DNA of 64,000 bases from Deltaproteobacteria bacterium RIFCSPHIGHO2_01_FULL_43_49 (GTDB lineage Bacteria > UBA10199 > SPLOWO2-01-44-7): contig MGRG01000012.1 of NCBI GenBank assembly GCA_001798075.1, positions 217,852 to 281,851 of the forward strand. The letters are read 5' to 3'. The position numbers and the translations under genes are program-made. The notes under the pieces are model-generated. The model saw only the letters and a program-made list of their open reading frames with translations, ran no database searches and was not told the DNA's origin. The first letter of the stretch is position 1; the number at the start of each line of letters is the position of its first letter. Positions 36,258 through 44,393 of the stretch are shown here, piece by piece.

Positions 36258-36483
36258 TTTCCCAAATAAGTTGCTTCCTTACCGCCAGGTACCAGGTACC
36301 CCACGGTACCACCAGGTACCAGGCACCCTGTGGTATCTGATGAGCTAGCTTGAAAGGGGGAAAGGGGAAAAGCGGCGTTATTGGCCTGTGCCGCTGCCCA
36401 AATATCAGGGATGGTTGTGGGAATGAAAATACTCAAATTAACCCTCTTACTCCCTTATCGTTCCTTTCCCAAATAAGTTGCTT
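36258..36483. repeat. Insert with GGTACC repeats between 19-bp direct repeats
   Basis: TTTCCCAAATAAGTTGCTT occurs at 36258-36276 and again at 36465-36483, same orientation. Between them lie tandem CAGGTACC units (36286-36340: CCAGGTACCAGGTACC and CCAGGTACCAGGCACC). The pattern suggests an insertion bounded by a duplicated target. Part of the 330-bp gene-free gap between the ARH gene and the DUF4143 ATPase gene. A related GGAAGCAACTTATTT occurs inverted near 26254. Confidence 0.5.
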
Positions 36484-36516
36484 GTTGGAAAGGGGATGTT
36501 TTAATGCTATTCACTC

Positions 36517-36548
36517 AACTATAAAAAAGTCATGACTTTTTTATAGTT
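36517..36548. promoter_or_regulatory. Perfect 32-bp palindrome, probable operator of the ATPase gene
   Basis: AACTATAAAAAAGTCA followed by TGACTTTTTTATAGTT is self-complementary over all 32 bases. It ends 19 bp before the GTG start. No -35 box is clear beside it; its AT-rich middle could hold the -10. An autoregulatory or other repressor site is likely. Confidence 0.55.
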
Positions 36549-36567
36549 TGGTGCTAACCTATTTCTC

Positions 36568-37794
36568 GTGACTCATCGATACTTATATTCTGCTCTGGAA
36601 AGTCATCTTAACAAGTTAAGACAGATGATTTTTCTTGTTGGTCCTCGCCAGGTCGGTAAAACCACCTTGGCCAAATCTTTGCTTACCAATCCTGATCCAG
36701 GGATCAATTATTTTAACTGGGATTTTCCTGAACATCGTAAGGTCTTGCTCTCAAAAGTTTTTTCCGGCTCTAGGGATATTTTACCACAGAAAAGTAGGCT
36801 TGTTTTCGATGAAATCCACAAATATTCTCACTGGAAAAATACACTAAAGGGTTTGTTCGATGTGAATGAACCCGATACCCACTGGATTATCACCGGTAGT
36901 GCCATGTTGAATGTCCATCGCAAAGGGCAGGACTCCATGCTAGGACGCTATTTTTTGTATCATCTCTTCCCTTTCTCTGTAGCTGAAATGGTCAGTGATA
37001 GTATACGTGACAAAGTTCCCCTTCCTTCCCAACTGACCTTGGATTGTTTTACTTCGCCAACTAAGGAAAGTTTAGAGCACTTGTTACAACTGATGCATTT
37101 TAGCGGTTTCCCCGAACCCCTTTTTCAAGAAGGGGAAGACTTTCTCCCTCGTTGGCGTGCCAACCGCCTCGACAGGCTCATAAACCAGGATCTGGCTGCG
37201 ACAGAAAATTTGCGCAACTTGTCTCTTGTAGAAAAACTCGTTTATCTTTTGCCAGAGAGGGTTGGAAGCCCCTTATCGATCAACAGTTTGCGCGAAGACA
37301 TACAGGTTCATTTCCAGACAGTGAAACACTGGCTGGAACTTTTAGAACGGGTTTTTTACGGTTTTTTTGTTCTCCCTTGGTCGAAAAAAAACTCCCGCAT
37401 GTTGAACAAAGAGGCCAAGTGGTATCTGTGGGACTGGTCGGAAATAACGGACGAAGGGAATCGTTTCGAAAATCTTATTGCTGTGCATCTTTTGAAATAC
37501 GTTCGGTATGTCAATGATATGGGGTTAGGTGAGTTGTCTTTGCATTATGTCCGCGACAAAGAGAAGAGAGAGAGCGATTTTTTGGTCTGCCAGGATAGAA
37601 AACCCGTCATGTTGGTGGAATGCAAAAAAGGAAAGGGGCCTCTGGACGCTTCATTAAGCTATTTTGCTGAGAGTCTCGATGTAGGGCTTGTCTACCAGGT
37701 TTCACTGGAAGAAACTGAAGCACGGGTTTTTGAAAGAAAAAAAAGAACCATCGCGATTCTGCCCGCCGCAAGTTTTCTCAATGTCTTGGTCTGA
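36568..37794 (+). CDS. DUF4143 AAA ATPase with C-terminal nuclease-like domain, copy 1
   Basis: 408 residues, GTG start. Walker A GPRQVGKTTLAK (26-37), Walker B RLVFDEIHK, sensor WIITGSAM. The C-terminal DUF4143 region (about 190-400) includes KRESDFLVCQDRKPVMLVECKKG, the D...ExK core of a PD-(D/E)XK fold. Such ATPases are common accessory genes in bacteria and archaea; their substrate is unknown. It is preceded by a perfect palindrome and 63 bp from mfd on the same strand. A diverged relative is at 56871. Confidence 0.85.
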   Translation: MTHRYLYSALESHLNKLRQMIFLVGPRQVGKTTLAKSLLTNPDPGINYFNWDFPEHRKVLLSKVFSGSRDILPQKSRLVFDEIHKYSHWKNTLKGLFDVNEPDTHWIITGSAMLNVHRKGQDSMLGRYFLYHLFPFSVAEMVSDSIRDKVPLPSQLTLDCFTSPTKESLEHLLQLMHFSGFPEPLFQEGEDFLPRWRANRLDRLINQDLAATENLRNLSLVEKLVYLLPERVGSPLSINSLREDIQVHFQTVKHWLELLERVFYGFFVLPWSKKNSRMLNKEAKWYLWDWSEITDEGNRFENLIAVHLLKYVRYVNDMGLGELSLHYVRDKEKRESDFLVCQDRKPVMLVECKKGKGPLDASLSYFAESLDVGLVYQVSLEETEARVFERKKRTIAILPAASFLNVLV

Positions 37795-37857
37795 CCTCCT
37801 TCTATCCAGCATTTGGCACTTTGACAAATCTCCTCCAAACTTTTAGGGGAAAGGGCC

Positions 37858-40800
37858 ATGTCTTTTGTTTCCACGAAATTGGGCCTTAAGCTTTTAGCGC
37901 CACCTTATCCCCAAGCAATTACTGGGTTAGATTTAGCTTCTGAGGCCTACCTTTTGACGGAGCTCGTTCGTACTCAACCAAAAAAGGCCTTTATTCGGAT
38001 AACACCTGATCTCAAATCAGGACTGACCTTAAAGCAAAATCTCGAGTTCTTTCTAGGCGAAGCGGAAGAAAATAAAATTGTTTGGTTTCCTTCTCATGAC
38101 ACGCTTCCCTACACGGGGCTTGTAGCGGGAACCGATACAATGGCAGAAAGGTTGTCTGCCCTGAAGAAACTCTTCGATGAAGATTATTCTATCCTCATCG
38201 CCCCTTGGCAAGCCATTTTAAGAAAAGTAATTCCTTCAGAGGTTTTTAAAAATCACCAAAGAACAATTTATGTGGGGGAGGAGATTAAAAGAGAAGAGTT
38301 TACCTCATGGTTGGTCGCGACAGGTTACAGTCAAGAGGTTTTGGCGGAGTCGGCCGGCGATTTTGCCGTGCGTGGGGCCTTGATCGATATTTACCCGCCC
38401 CATGAAGAAAACCCTGTTCGGCTTGAGTTTGAAGGGGATCGTTTAATAGGGATTCGATATTTTGATGCGGCAACGCAAACTTCTTTGAAGAAGACGAAGG
38501 ACTTACGACAGGTAACCTTGATTCCGGCCTCCGAAATTTTGTTGATGGACGAACTTTGTAAAAATGCACTCAAAAAAATCAAACAATTTTCTGATGAACT
38601 CGATGCCCCTTCCAACATTCGAAAAGAAGCCCTTGAAAAAATTGAATCGAAAAGGAGTTTCGTTGGTTTTGAAACTTTTTTGCCCGCTTTTTATGAAAAG
38701 TCAGCAACTTTATTGGACTACATCAAACCAGAAGCAATTATTTTTTCGCCAGATCAAGAAGAACTCAAAGAAATTTTTGAGAAAGTGAAGCTGGAGTTGG
38801 AAAATCTCCACCAAACAACAAAAAATGTAGAACGTTTGATTCCACCCGCAACACTTCTTAATTCTTATTCTAATCTGGAGGCAAAGTTGAAGTCATTTCC
38901 CCAAATTTGGGTCAATCCTCTTTTGAAATTGGAACAAGCTGATATCTCAGTTCATCAAGTCCATCTTGAAAATTCGGCCCAGTTGAAAGCGAAGTGGAAA
39001 CCGGAACAATTAAAGGTATGGCGTTCCCAAGGTTTCCAAACGAGGTTGGTTTGCCACACGCCCATTCAGGCAGAGCGCTTACAAGATATGCTGAGGGCTC
39101 AAGAGGTTTCTTTTTCTGAAATAGAAATTGGAAAACTCTCTCATGGGTTTGGTTGGCCAGATGAAGGGTTGATTGTTTTGACCGAAGAGGAAATTTTTGG
39201 TCACAAAACAATTCGTAAAACGAAATCGACAAAAGCGGCAGCCTCTTTCACCTCTTTTTCGGAGCTGAAAACGGGTGATTACCTCGTTCATGAAGAACAT
39301 GGGATTGCCTGCTATGCAGGGCTGAAGCACATCAAAATTCGGGGGATCAACGGCGATTTTTTGCAACTGGAATTTTTAGGAAACGACAAACTTTATTTGC
39401 CAATTTATCGGTTGAATGCCGTGCAACGTTATGTTGGCGGATCAACCGAGGTACCCTTTCTCGATAAGTTGGGAGGCCTTCGTTGGAAAAAAATAAAAGA
39501 GCGAGCCCATCAGGTAGTTTATAAAATTGCCCAGGAGCTCTTGAAGATTCATGCCCAGCGTGAATTGAATCCCGGTTTTAGTTATCCCGCTCTCGATACT
39601 TTGGATGAAGAATTTGCCTCCCACTTTCCCTTCGATGAAACACCCGATCAGGCCCAAGCCATTGAAGATGTCTTGCGCGATATGCAGAACCCAAAACCGA
39701 TGGATCGTCTGATTTGCGGAGATGTGGGATACGGCAAAACCGAGGTGGCGATGCGGGCCGCCTTTAAAGTAGTCAATAGTGGCAAACAGGTAGCAGTTCT
39801 TGTCCCGACTACTGTTTTAGCTCTCCAGCATTTTGAAACATTTCAAGAAAGATTCTCAAAATTGGCCATTTCTGTGGAGATGCTCTCCCGATTTCGCTCC
39901 CGCGCAGAGCAGAAAGAAATTTTGGCAAAACTAGCAGAGGGGAAACTCGACATTGTTATCGGTACCCACCGCTTGCTTATGGAAGATACTAAATTCAGGC
40001 AATTAGGTTTGTTGATTATTGATGAAGAGCATCGCTTTGGTGTGCGTCACAAAGAAAAGATAAAAAAATTAAGACCCACGGTCGATGTCTTGACTCTTTC
40101 GGCGACACCGATTCCTCGCACGTTGCATATGTCACTCATTGGGTTACGCGATCTCAGCATGATTCATACACCTCCTGTCGATCGGATCGCCATTCGCACC
40201 TTCATTGCCAAATGGGATGATGCGGTGGTGCGTCATGCCGTTCATCAAGAGTTGGCAAGAGGGGGCCAGGTTTTCTTTGTTCACAATCGGGTGGCAACGA
40301 TTGAGTCGATGCACAAAAGATTGTTACATCTTTTTCCCGATACGAAAATTTCTGTAGCGCACGGTCAGATGAAAGAAGACAATCTGGAAAAAGTGATGAT
40401 CGATTTTTTGCATCAAAAAACTCAAATTCTGCTCACCACGACGATTATCGAATCGGGGATCGATGTCCCCACTGCCAACACCATGATCATTAATCGAGCC
40501 GATGCCTTTGGATTGGCACAAATTTATCAATTGCGGGGGCGGGTAGGGCGATCCGACAGGCAGGCCTATTGTTATCTTTTGGTTCCCGATGAAGAGACAA
40601 TCACTAAAGATGCAAAACAACGCTTGTCGGCCCTGACCCGTTATACAGAGCTTGGAGCCGGCTTTCAAATCGCCTCTCATGATTTGGAAATCAGAGGAGG
40701 AGGGAATCTTTTGGGAACTTCTCAGGCAGGTTTTATTGAAGAGATAGGTTATGAGCTCTATACAAAACTATTGGCCCAAACGATTCGAAGATTAAAAGGA

Positions 40801-41289
40801 GAAAAAATTGAAGAAGAGATCGATCCCGAAATTAATCTCAAAATCGCTGCCTTTATTCCTGAAAGCTATGTTGCCGACACAACATTGCGAATGGGGCTTT
40901 ATAAAAGGATGTCTCATCTCTCCACAGTGGAAGAGATCAAGAATTTTGAGCAAGAAATTATTGATCGTTTTGGACCCTTTCCGGAAGAGGTAAAGAATCT
41001 TTTAGGAATCATTGAAGTAAAACAGTTGGCTATCAGACTCCGTTTGCGCTCGATTCAGTTTGATGGAGGGAATTTTATTTTGAACTGGGATCCTTCGACC
41101 CCCGTAAATCCCAAAGCTTTGATTGAACTGGCAGCCAGCAAACCGTCTCAATATCAGTTAAAGCAGTCGGGAGTTCTTTTCATTAAACAAGCCCCCTTCA
41201 AGCACCCTGAAGAGGTTCTTTTAGCAGCAAAAATGGTGTTGAGCAGCTTTCTCACCTATGTTAGCTCGCAGAGACAGCATGAACCTTAA
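37858..41289 (+). CDS. mfd: Transcription-repair coupling factor
   Basis: 1143 residues. Removes stalled RNA polymerase and recruits UvrA. N-terminal UvrB-like region (about 1-350), RNA-polymerase-interaction domain with TGDYLVHEEHGIACYAGL (about 474-500), translocase motor with GDVGYGKTEVAMRAAFK (Walker A, about 621), DEEHRFGVRHKE (motif II), SATPIPRTLH (motif III), RGRVGRSDRQAYCYLL, and the TRCF C-terminal domain. Full length for the family. The stop overlaps the next gene by 11 bases. Confidence 0.97.
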   Translation: MSFVSTKLGLKLLAPPYPQAITGLDLASEAYLLTELVRTQPKKAFIRITPDLKSGLTLKQNLEFFLGEAEENKIVWFPSHDTLPYTGLVAGTDTMAERLSALKKLFDEDYSILIAPWQAILRKVIPSEVFKNHQRTIYVGEEIKREEFTSWLVATGYSQEVLAESAGDFAVRGALIDIYPPHEENPVRLEFEGDRLIGIRYFDAATQTSLKKTKDLRQVTLIPASEILLMDELCKNALKKIKQFSDELDAPSNIRKEALEKIESKRSFVGFETFLPAFYEKSATLLDYIKPEAIIFSPDQEELKEIFEKVKLELENLHQTTKNVERLIPPATLLNSYSNLEAKLKSFPQIWVNPLLKLEQADISVHQVHLENSAQLKAKWKPEQLKVWRSQGFQTRLVCHTPIQAERLQDMLRAQEVSFSEIEIGKLSHGFGWPDEGLIVLTEEEIFGHKTIRKTKSTKAAASFTSFSELKTGDYLVHEEHGIACYAGLKHIKIRGINGDFLQLEFLGNDKLYLPIYRLNAVQRYVGGSTEVPFLDKLGGLRWKKIKERAHQVVYKIAQELLKIHAQRELNPGFSYPALDTLDEEFASHFPFDETPDQAQAIEDVLRDMQNPKPMDRLICGDVGYGKTEVAMRAAFKVVNSGKQVAVLVPTTVLALQHFETFQERFSKLAISVEMLSRFRSRAEQKEILAKLAEGKLDIVIGTHRLLMEDTKFRQLGLLIIDEEHRFGVRHKEKIKKLRPTVDVLTLSATPIPRTLHMSLIGLRDLSMIHTPPVDRIAIRTFIAKWDDAVVRHAVHQELARGGQVFFVHNRVATIESMHKRLLHLFPDTKISVAHGQMKEDNLEKVMIDFLHQKTQILLTTTIIESGIDVPTANTMIINRADAFGLAQIYQLRGRVGRSDRQAYCYLLVPDEETITKDAKQRLSALTRYTELGAGFQIASHDLEIRGGGNLLGTSQAGFIEEIGYELYTKLLAQTIRRLKGEKIEEEIDPEINLKIAAFIPESYVADTTLRMGLYKRMSHLSTVEEIKNFEQEIIDRFGPFPEEVKNLLGIIEVKQLAIRLRLRSIQFDGGNFILNWDPSTPVNPKALIELAASKPSQYQLKQSGVLFIKQAPFKHPEEVLLAAKMVLSSFLTYVSSQRQHEP

Positions 41290-42205
41290 ACTTCTTATTC
41301 TTTTATTGTTGGTGGCGTCTTGCTCTCCAAAATCCCGTTCGCCGGTTTTGGCAACTGTCAATGGAGATTCCATTACTCTTCAAGAATTTCAAAAAGCCCT
41401 CGGGATGGAGGAGTGGAAATTTGGGAGTGAGATTGGACTGACGGGAGAGCGTTTAAAACAATTAAAAACGAAAGTGGTGGAATCCCTTTTAAAGGATCGC
41501 ATATTGCTTGAAGAAGCAAGGGCAAAAGGGGTTAAAGTTACTGAGTTCGAAGTCAAAGAGAGTCTCGATCATTTCAAAAAAGCATACCCCAAAGAAGAAG
41601 ATTTTAATAAATTGCTTGAGGCAAAGGGTTTGACCCTCAAAGATTTTGAGGAACACAGGAAGCGAGAACTGACGATCAAAAAATTGATGGATATTGTAGG
41701 CAAGGAACAAGCTTCTATTTCGGACGAAGAAATCAAGAGTTATTATGACACACACTCCCAAGAATTTCAACATCCACAACAGGTGCACGCCCGCCAGATT
41801 GTAACCGATTCGAAAGAAAAGGCAGATTCGATACACAACATGTTGGTTGGTGGGGCTTCCTTTGAAGAGGTTGCCAGAAAATATTCTTTAAGCCCTGATC
41901 GCAAACAAGGTGGTGATTTGGGGTGGTTTGGAAAGGGGATTATGCCGCAAGAGTTTGAGCAAATTTGTTTCCATCTCAAAATAAATGAGTTAAGTCCTGT
42001 GGTTAAGACTCCTTACGGTTTCCATATTTTCCAAGTTTTGGAGATGCGTGAGGCTGGACAGTCAGCGTTTGATGAGGTAAGGGAGGAGATACGCGAGAGA
42101 ATGGTTGGTACAAAAGGAAGGGGACTCTTTCAAAGTTGGTATGAAGGGTTGAGGGCGAAAGCGAAAATTGAAGTTCGCACAGAACTGCTAGAGGAAAAAT
42201 TATGA
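41279..42205 (+). CDS. PpiC-type peptidyl-prolyl isomerase lipoprotein
   Basis: 309 residues from ATG 41279. Signal peptide with lipobox LLVASC. N-terminal SurA/PrsA-like chaperone region (VNGDSITLQEFQKAL...), then a parvulin domain (about 170-265) with QVHARQIVTDSKEKADSIHNMLVGGASFEEVARKYSLSPDRKQGGDLGWFGKGIMPQEFE and TPYGFHIFQV, all standard residues. It likely folds outer-membrane or secreted proteins at the inner-membrane surface. The start lies inside the end of mfd and it overlaps surA by 4 bases, so it belongs to an mfd-ppi-surA-pdxA operon. Confidence 0.88.
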   Translation: MNLKLLILLLLVASCSPKSRSPVLATVNGDSITLQEFQKALGMEEWKFGSEIGLTGERLKQLKTKVVESLLKDRILLEEARAKGVKVTEFEVKESLDHFKKAYPKEEDFNKLLEAKGLTLKDFEEHRKRELTIKKLMDIVGKEQASISDEEIKSYYDTHSQEFQHPQQVHARQIVTDSKEKADSIHNMLVGGASFEEVARKYSLSPDRKQGGDLGWFGKGIMPQEFEQICFHLKINELSPVVKTPYGFHIFQVLEMREAGQSAFDEVREEIRERMVGTKGRGLFQSWYEGLRAKAKIEVRTELLEEKL

Positions 42206-43077
42206 AGCGAAATATCTCTCTTTTGGTTTTTCTTTTCTTTCCACTGTTGTTACAGGCAAAGGTTGTTGACCGGATTGTGGCCGTGGTCAACAGTGATGTC
42301 ATTACCCAATATGATTTGGATCGAACAATGGCAGGGAAATCTGGTGATCGCAGGCAGGTCTTGGAGGATCTGATCAATCAAAAATTGTTTCAGCAAGAGA
42401 TCGCGAGATCAAATGTTGAGGTGACCGACCAAGATTTAAGTTTAGCGATCGAAAATATTTTGAAAACAAATGGGATCAATATTGAAATTCTTAGGGCTGA
42501 ATTGGCTTCAAAAGGGATTCCCTTTGAAGCATATAGAGAGCAGGTAAGAGAGCAGGTTCGCCAAATGAAATTCATTCAACAAAACTTGGCCTCTCACGTT
42601 CAGGTGACCGATCAAGATGTGGAAAGGTATCAATCAGATCAGACCTCTTCTCAACAAAATATGGAGGCCCATCTCGCCTGGATTTTTCTTCCGTTAGATA
42701 ACGATGCATCGAGCAAAGATGTGAGGCATCTTGTTCGCAAAGGGCGCAAACTAACCGACAGAGCCAGAAAAGGGGAAGATTTCACAAAACTGGAAGGGAT
42801 CGATGTCGGCAAAAAAACTCTTTTTGATTTGCCGGCGAATGTCGCCTCGGTTGTCAAAAAGATGGCAGTCGGTTCGGTTAGTGACCCGATTGTGACTCCG
42901 CAAGGGGTCTATGTTGTAAAAGTCATCGAAAAAACTCAGCCCACAACGACCCCATCAAAGAAAACAGCTCCCTCTTTGAATCCTAAAGAAGTTATTTATC
43001 AAAACCGCATGGAACAAGAGATGAGCAGTTATGTTATGCGGCTCCGACGCAAGGCCTACATCGATATTCGTTTATGA
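42202..43077 (+). CDS. surA: SurA-like periplasmic chaperone
   Basis: 291 residues with signal peptide (MKRNISLLVFLFFPLLLQA). The chaperone domain begins VVDRIVAVVNSDVITQYDLD, the SurA signature, with LINQKLFQQEIAR and a long helix pair; one rotamase-like domain (about 150-250) is degenerate, with GSVSDPIVTPQGVYVVKVIE. At 291 residues it has a single, weak parvulin domain instead of two, so chaperone rather than isomerase activity is expected. It overlaps pdxA by 4 bases, the common surA-pdxA order. Confidence 0.82.
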   Translation: MKRNISLLVFLFFPLLLQAKVVDRIVAVVNSDVITQYDLDRTMAGKSGDRRQVLEDLINQKLFQQEIARSNVEVTDQDLSLAIENILKTNGINIEILRAELASKGIPFEAYREQVREQVRQMKFIQQNLASHVQVTDQDVERYQSDQTSSQQNMEAHLAWIFLPLDNDASSKDVRHLVRKGRKLTDRARKGEDFTKLEGIDVGKKTLFDLPANVASVVKKMAVGSVSDPIVTPQGVYVVKVIEKTQPTTTPSKKTAPSLNPKEVIYQNRMEQEMSSYVMRLRRKAYIDIRL

Positions 43078-43919
43078 TCATTGGTATTACCACTGGCGAC
43101 CCCAAAGGAGTTGGGCCGGAGATTGTTCAAGAGGCCCTTGAAGATCCAGACATAAAATCTCTAGCAGAATTTAGAGTCTTTGGGCCAATCCAGAGTCAGC
43201 TAAAACTTTCTGATAGGGAGGCAGCCGAGATTGCCTTGCGATCGTTGGAGCAGGGTGTGGAAGAGGCGATTGGCAAAAGGGTGCAGGCCCTTGTGACAGG
43301 GCCTGTGAATAAGGCGAGACTTCGTTTGGTCGACCCAACCTTTATTGGTCACACCGAATTTTTTGCGAATCATTGTCACGCAAAAGTTTGTCCGATATTT
43401 GTTGCCAGAAACTGGAGGGTGGCTCTTGTCACAAGACACATCCCATTGGCACAAGTCGCTCAACAATTAAATGCAATAGACATTTTGCAAACAATTCGGA
43501 TGACACATAAAAATTTGCAAAAACTTTTTGGTATTTTGGAGCCAAAAATAGCTGTTGCTGGATTAAATCCGCATGCCGGAGAGCAAGGACTCTTAGGCGA
43601 AGAAGAAACAAAAATCATTCGACCTGCTATTATGCAGGCCGCCAAAGAAGGAATTGACGTTGAAGGTCCCTTTTCACCCGACACCCTTTTTTGGAAGATG
43701 ACTTCCGGAAAATGGGATGCGATTGTGGCGATGTATCATGATCAAGGCTTGATTCCGATCAAAACATTGGCTTTTAAAGATACGGTTCAAATCACTCTTG
43801 GATTGCCCTTTTTGAGAGTTTCCGTAGATCATGGAACCGCAGAGGATATTGTGGGGACCGGCAAGGCCGACTCAACAAATTTGAAAGCCGCCATTCGTTT
43901 GGCTTGTCAGCTGGGCTAA
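43074..43919 (+). CDS. pdxA: 4-hydroxythreonine-4-phosphate dehydrogenase
   Basis: NAD-dependent step of the DXP-dependent pyridoxal-phosphate pathway. Motifs: GITTGDPKGVGPEIV at the start, ALVTGPVNKARLR, IGHTEFFA, NPHAGEQGLLGEEE and AMYHDQGLIPIKTLAF with the metal-binding residues; RVSVDHGTAEDI near the end. At 281 residues it is shorter than the usual 320-330, mainly by a deletion after residue 40 (between the start and the GPVNK strand), but catalytic residues are present. Last gene before a repeat-filled gap. Confidence 0.9.
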   Translation: MIIGITTGDPKGVGPEIVQEALEDPDIKSLAEFRVFGPIQSQLKLSDREAAEIALRSLEQGVEEAIGKRVQALVTGPVNKARLRLVDPTFIGHTEFFANHCHAKVCPIFVARNWRVALVTRHIPLAQVAQQLNAIDILQTIRMTHKNLQKLFGILEPKIAVAGLNPHAGEQGLLGEEETKIIRPAIMQAAKEGIDVEGPFSPDTLFWKMTSGKWDAIVAMYHDQGLIPIKTLAFKDTVQITLGLPFLRVSVDHGTAEDIVGTGKADSTNLKAAIRLACQLG

Positions 43920-43951
43920 ACGTTTCCCCGGCCTATCTGCCAATTGCTCCC

Positions 43952-44141
43952 GGGCAGGAGTGGGAGTGTTCAAAACTGTGCTCCACTTCGGGCTATTTCG
44001 TCAAAAAAATAATTTCGTTTCAAAAGATGCAGATAGTATCTTACCTGCCGTCAGCTCTATCTGCAGAAACGAATATTATTTTATTTGACTCAATACGCCC
44101 TCGTTCCCGCACAATGTTTTTCACACCCCCCACTCCTGCCC
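43952..44141. repeat. Block-A palindromic element, copy 1 (190 bp)
   Basis: Starts GGGCAGGAGTGGGAGTG and ends CACTCCTGCCC; a copy nearly identical in sequence and direction is at 59094. Inner arms AATTTCGTTTC...GCAGATAG pair with CTATCTGCAGAAACGAA. No ORF of note, no sign of a transposase. It starts 33 bp after the pdxA stop in a 474-bp gap, so a 3'-end role is possible. Confidence 0.8.
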
Positions 44142-44220
44142 TCGCGCAATTGGCACACAAGCACTACGAACTACAGCCGTAGTTTGGAGCGCCGCTGCGA
44201 AAAACGCATCAACATAATGA

Positions 44221-44307
44221 TTGGAGCGAAGGGGTGGCCCGGAGGGTTGTCAGCCCGATCTGTTGGGAGGGCGTGCAATCCCGGAGGGACAGGACCCCGA
44301 AGCTCCA
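44221..44307. repeat. Block-C structured element, copy 2
   Basis: TTGGAGCGAAGGGGTGGCCC at the start and GGAGGGACAGGACCCCGAAG then CTCCA at the end are the same as in 21475-21567, while the middle differs in length and sequence. The end pair retains the GAA-GAA internal loop. It lies 87 bp before pgm, so it could be transcribed with or against that gene. The remainder of the gap shows a short CTACAGCCGTAG palindrome. Confidence 0.6.
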
Positions 44308-44393
44308 CATATTGAACTAAAAACGTTTTTCGCAAAGGTCGGAAAAAATTTTAACTTTGAATAACGTAGGCGACATGCTAACTCGTTTAAACC

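Noticed and set aside
36239-36436. Minus-strand ORF of 65 codons downstream of the ARH gene's start
   Set aside because: It consists mainly of the GGTACC repeat translated (VPGG units) and has no ribosome-binding site; treated as repeat sequence.
37812-37830. TGGCAC-containing sequence before mfd as a third sigma-54 site
   Set aside because: The -12 part reads CAAAT instead of TTGCW at the required spacing.
43952-44141. Block-A elements as insertion sequences
   Set aside because: They are about 190 bp, contain no transposase reading frame and no clear target duplication, so only a non-autonomous repeat can be claimed.
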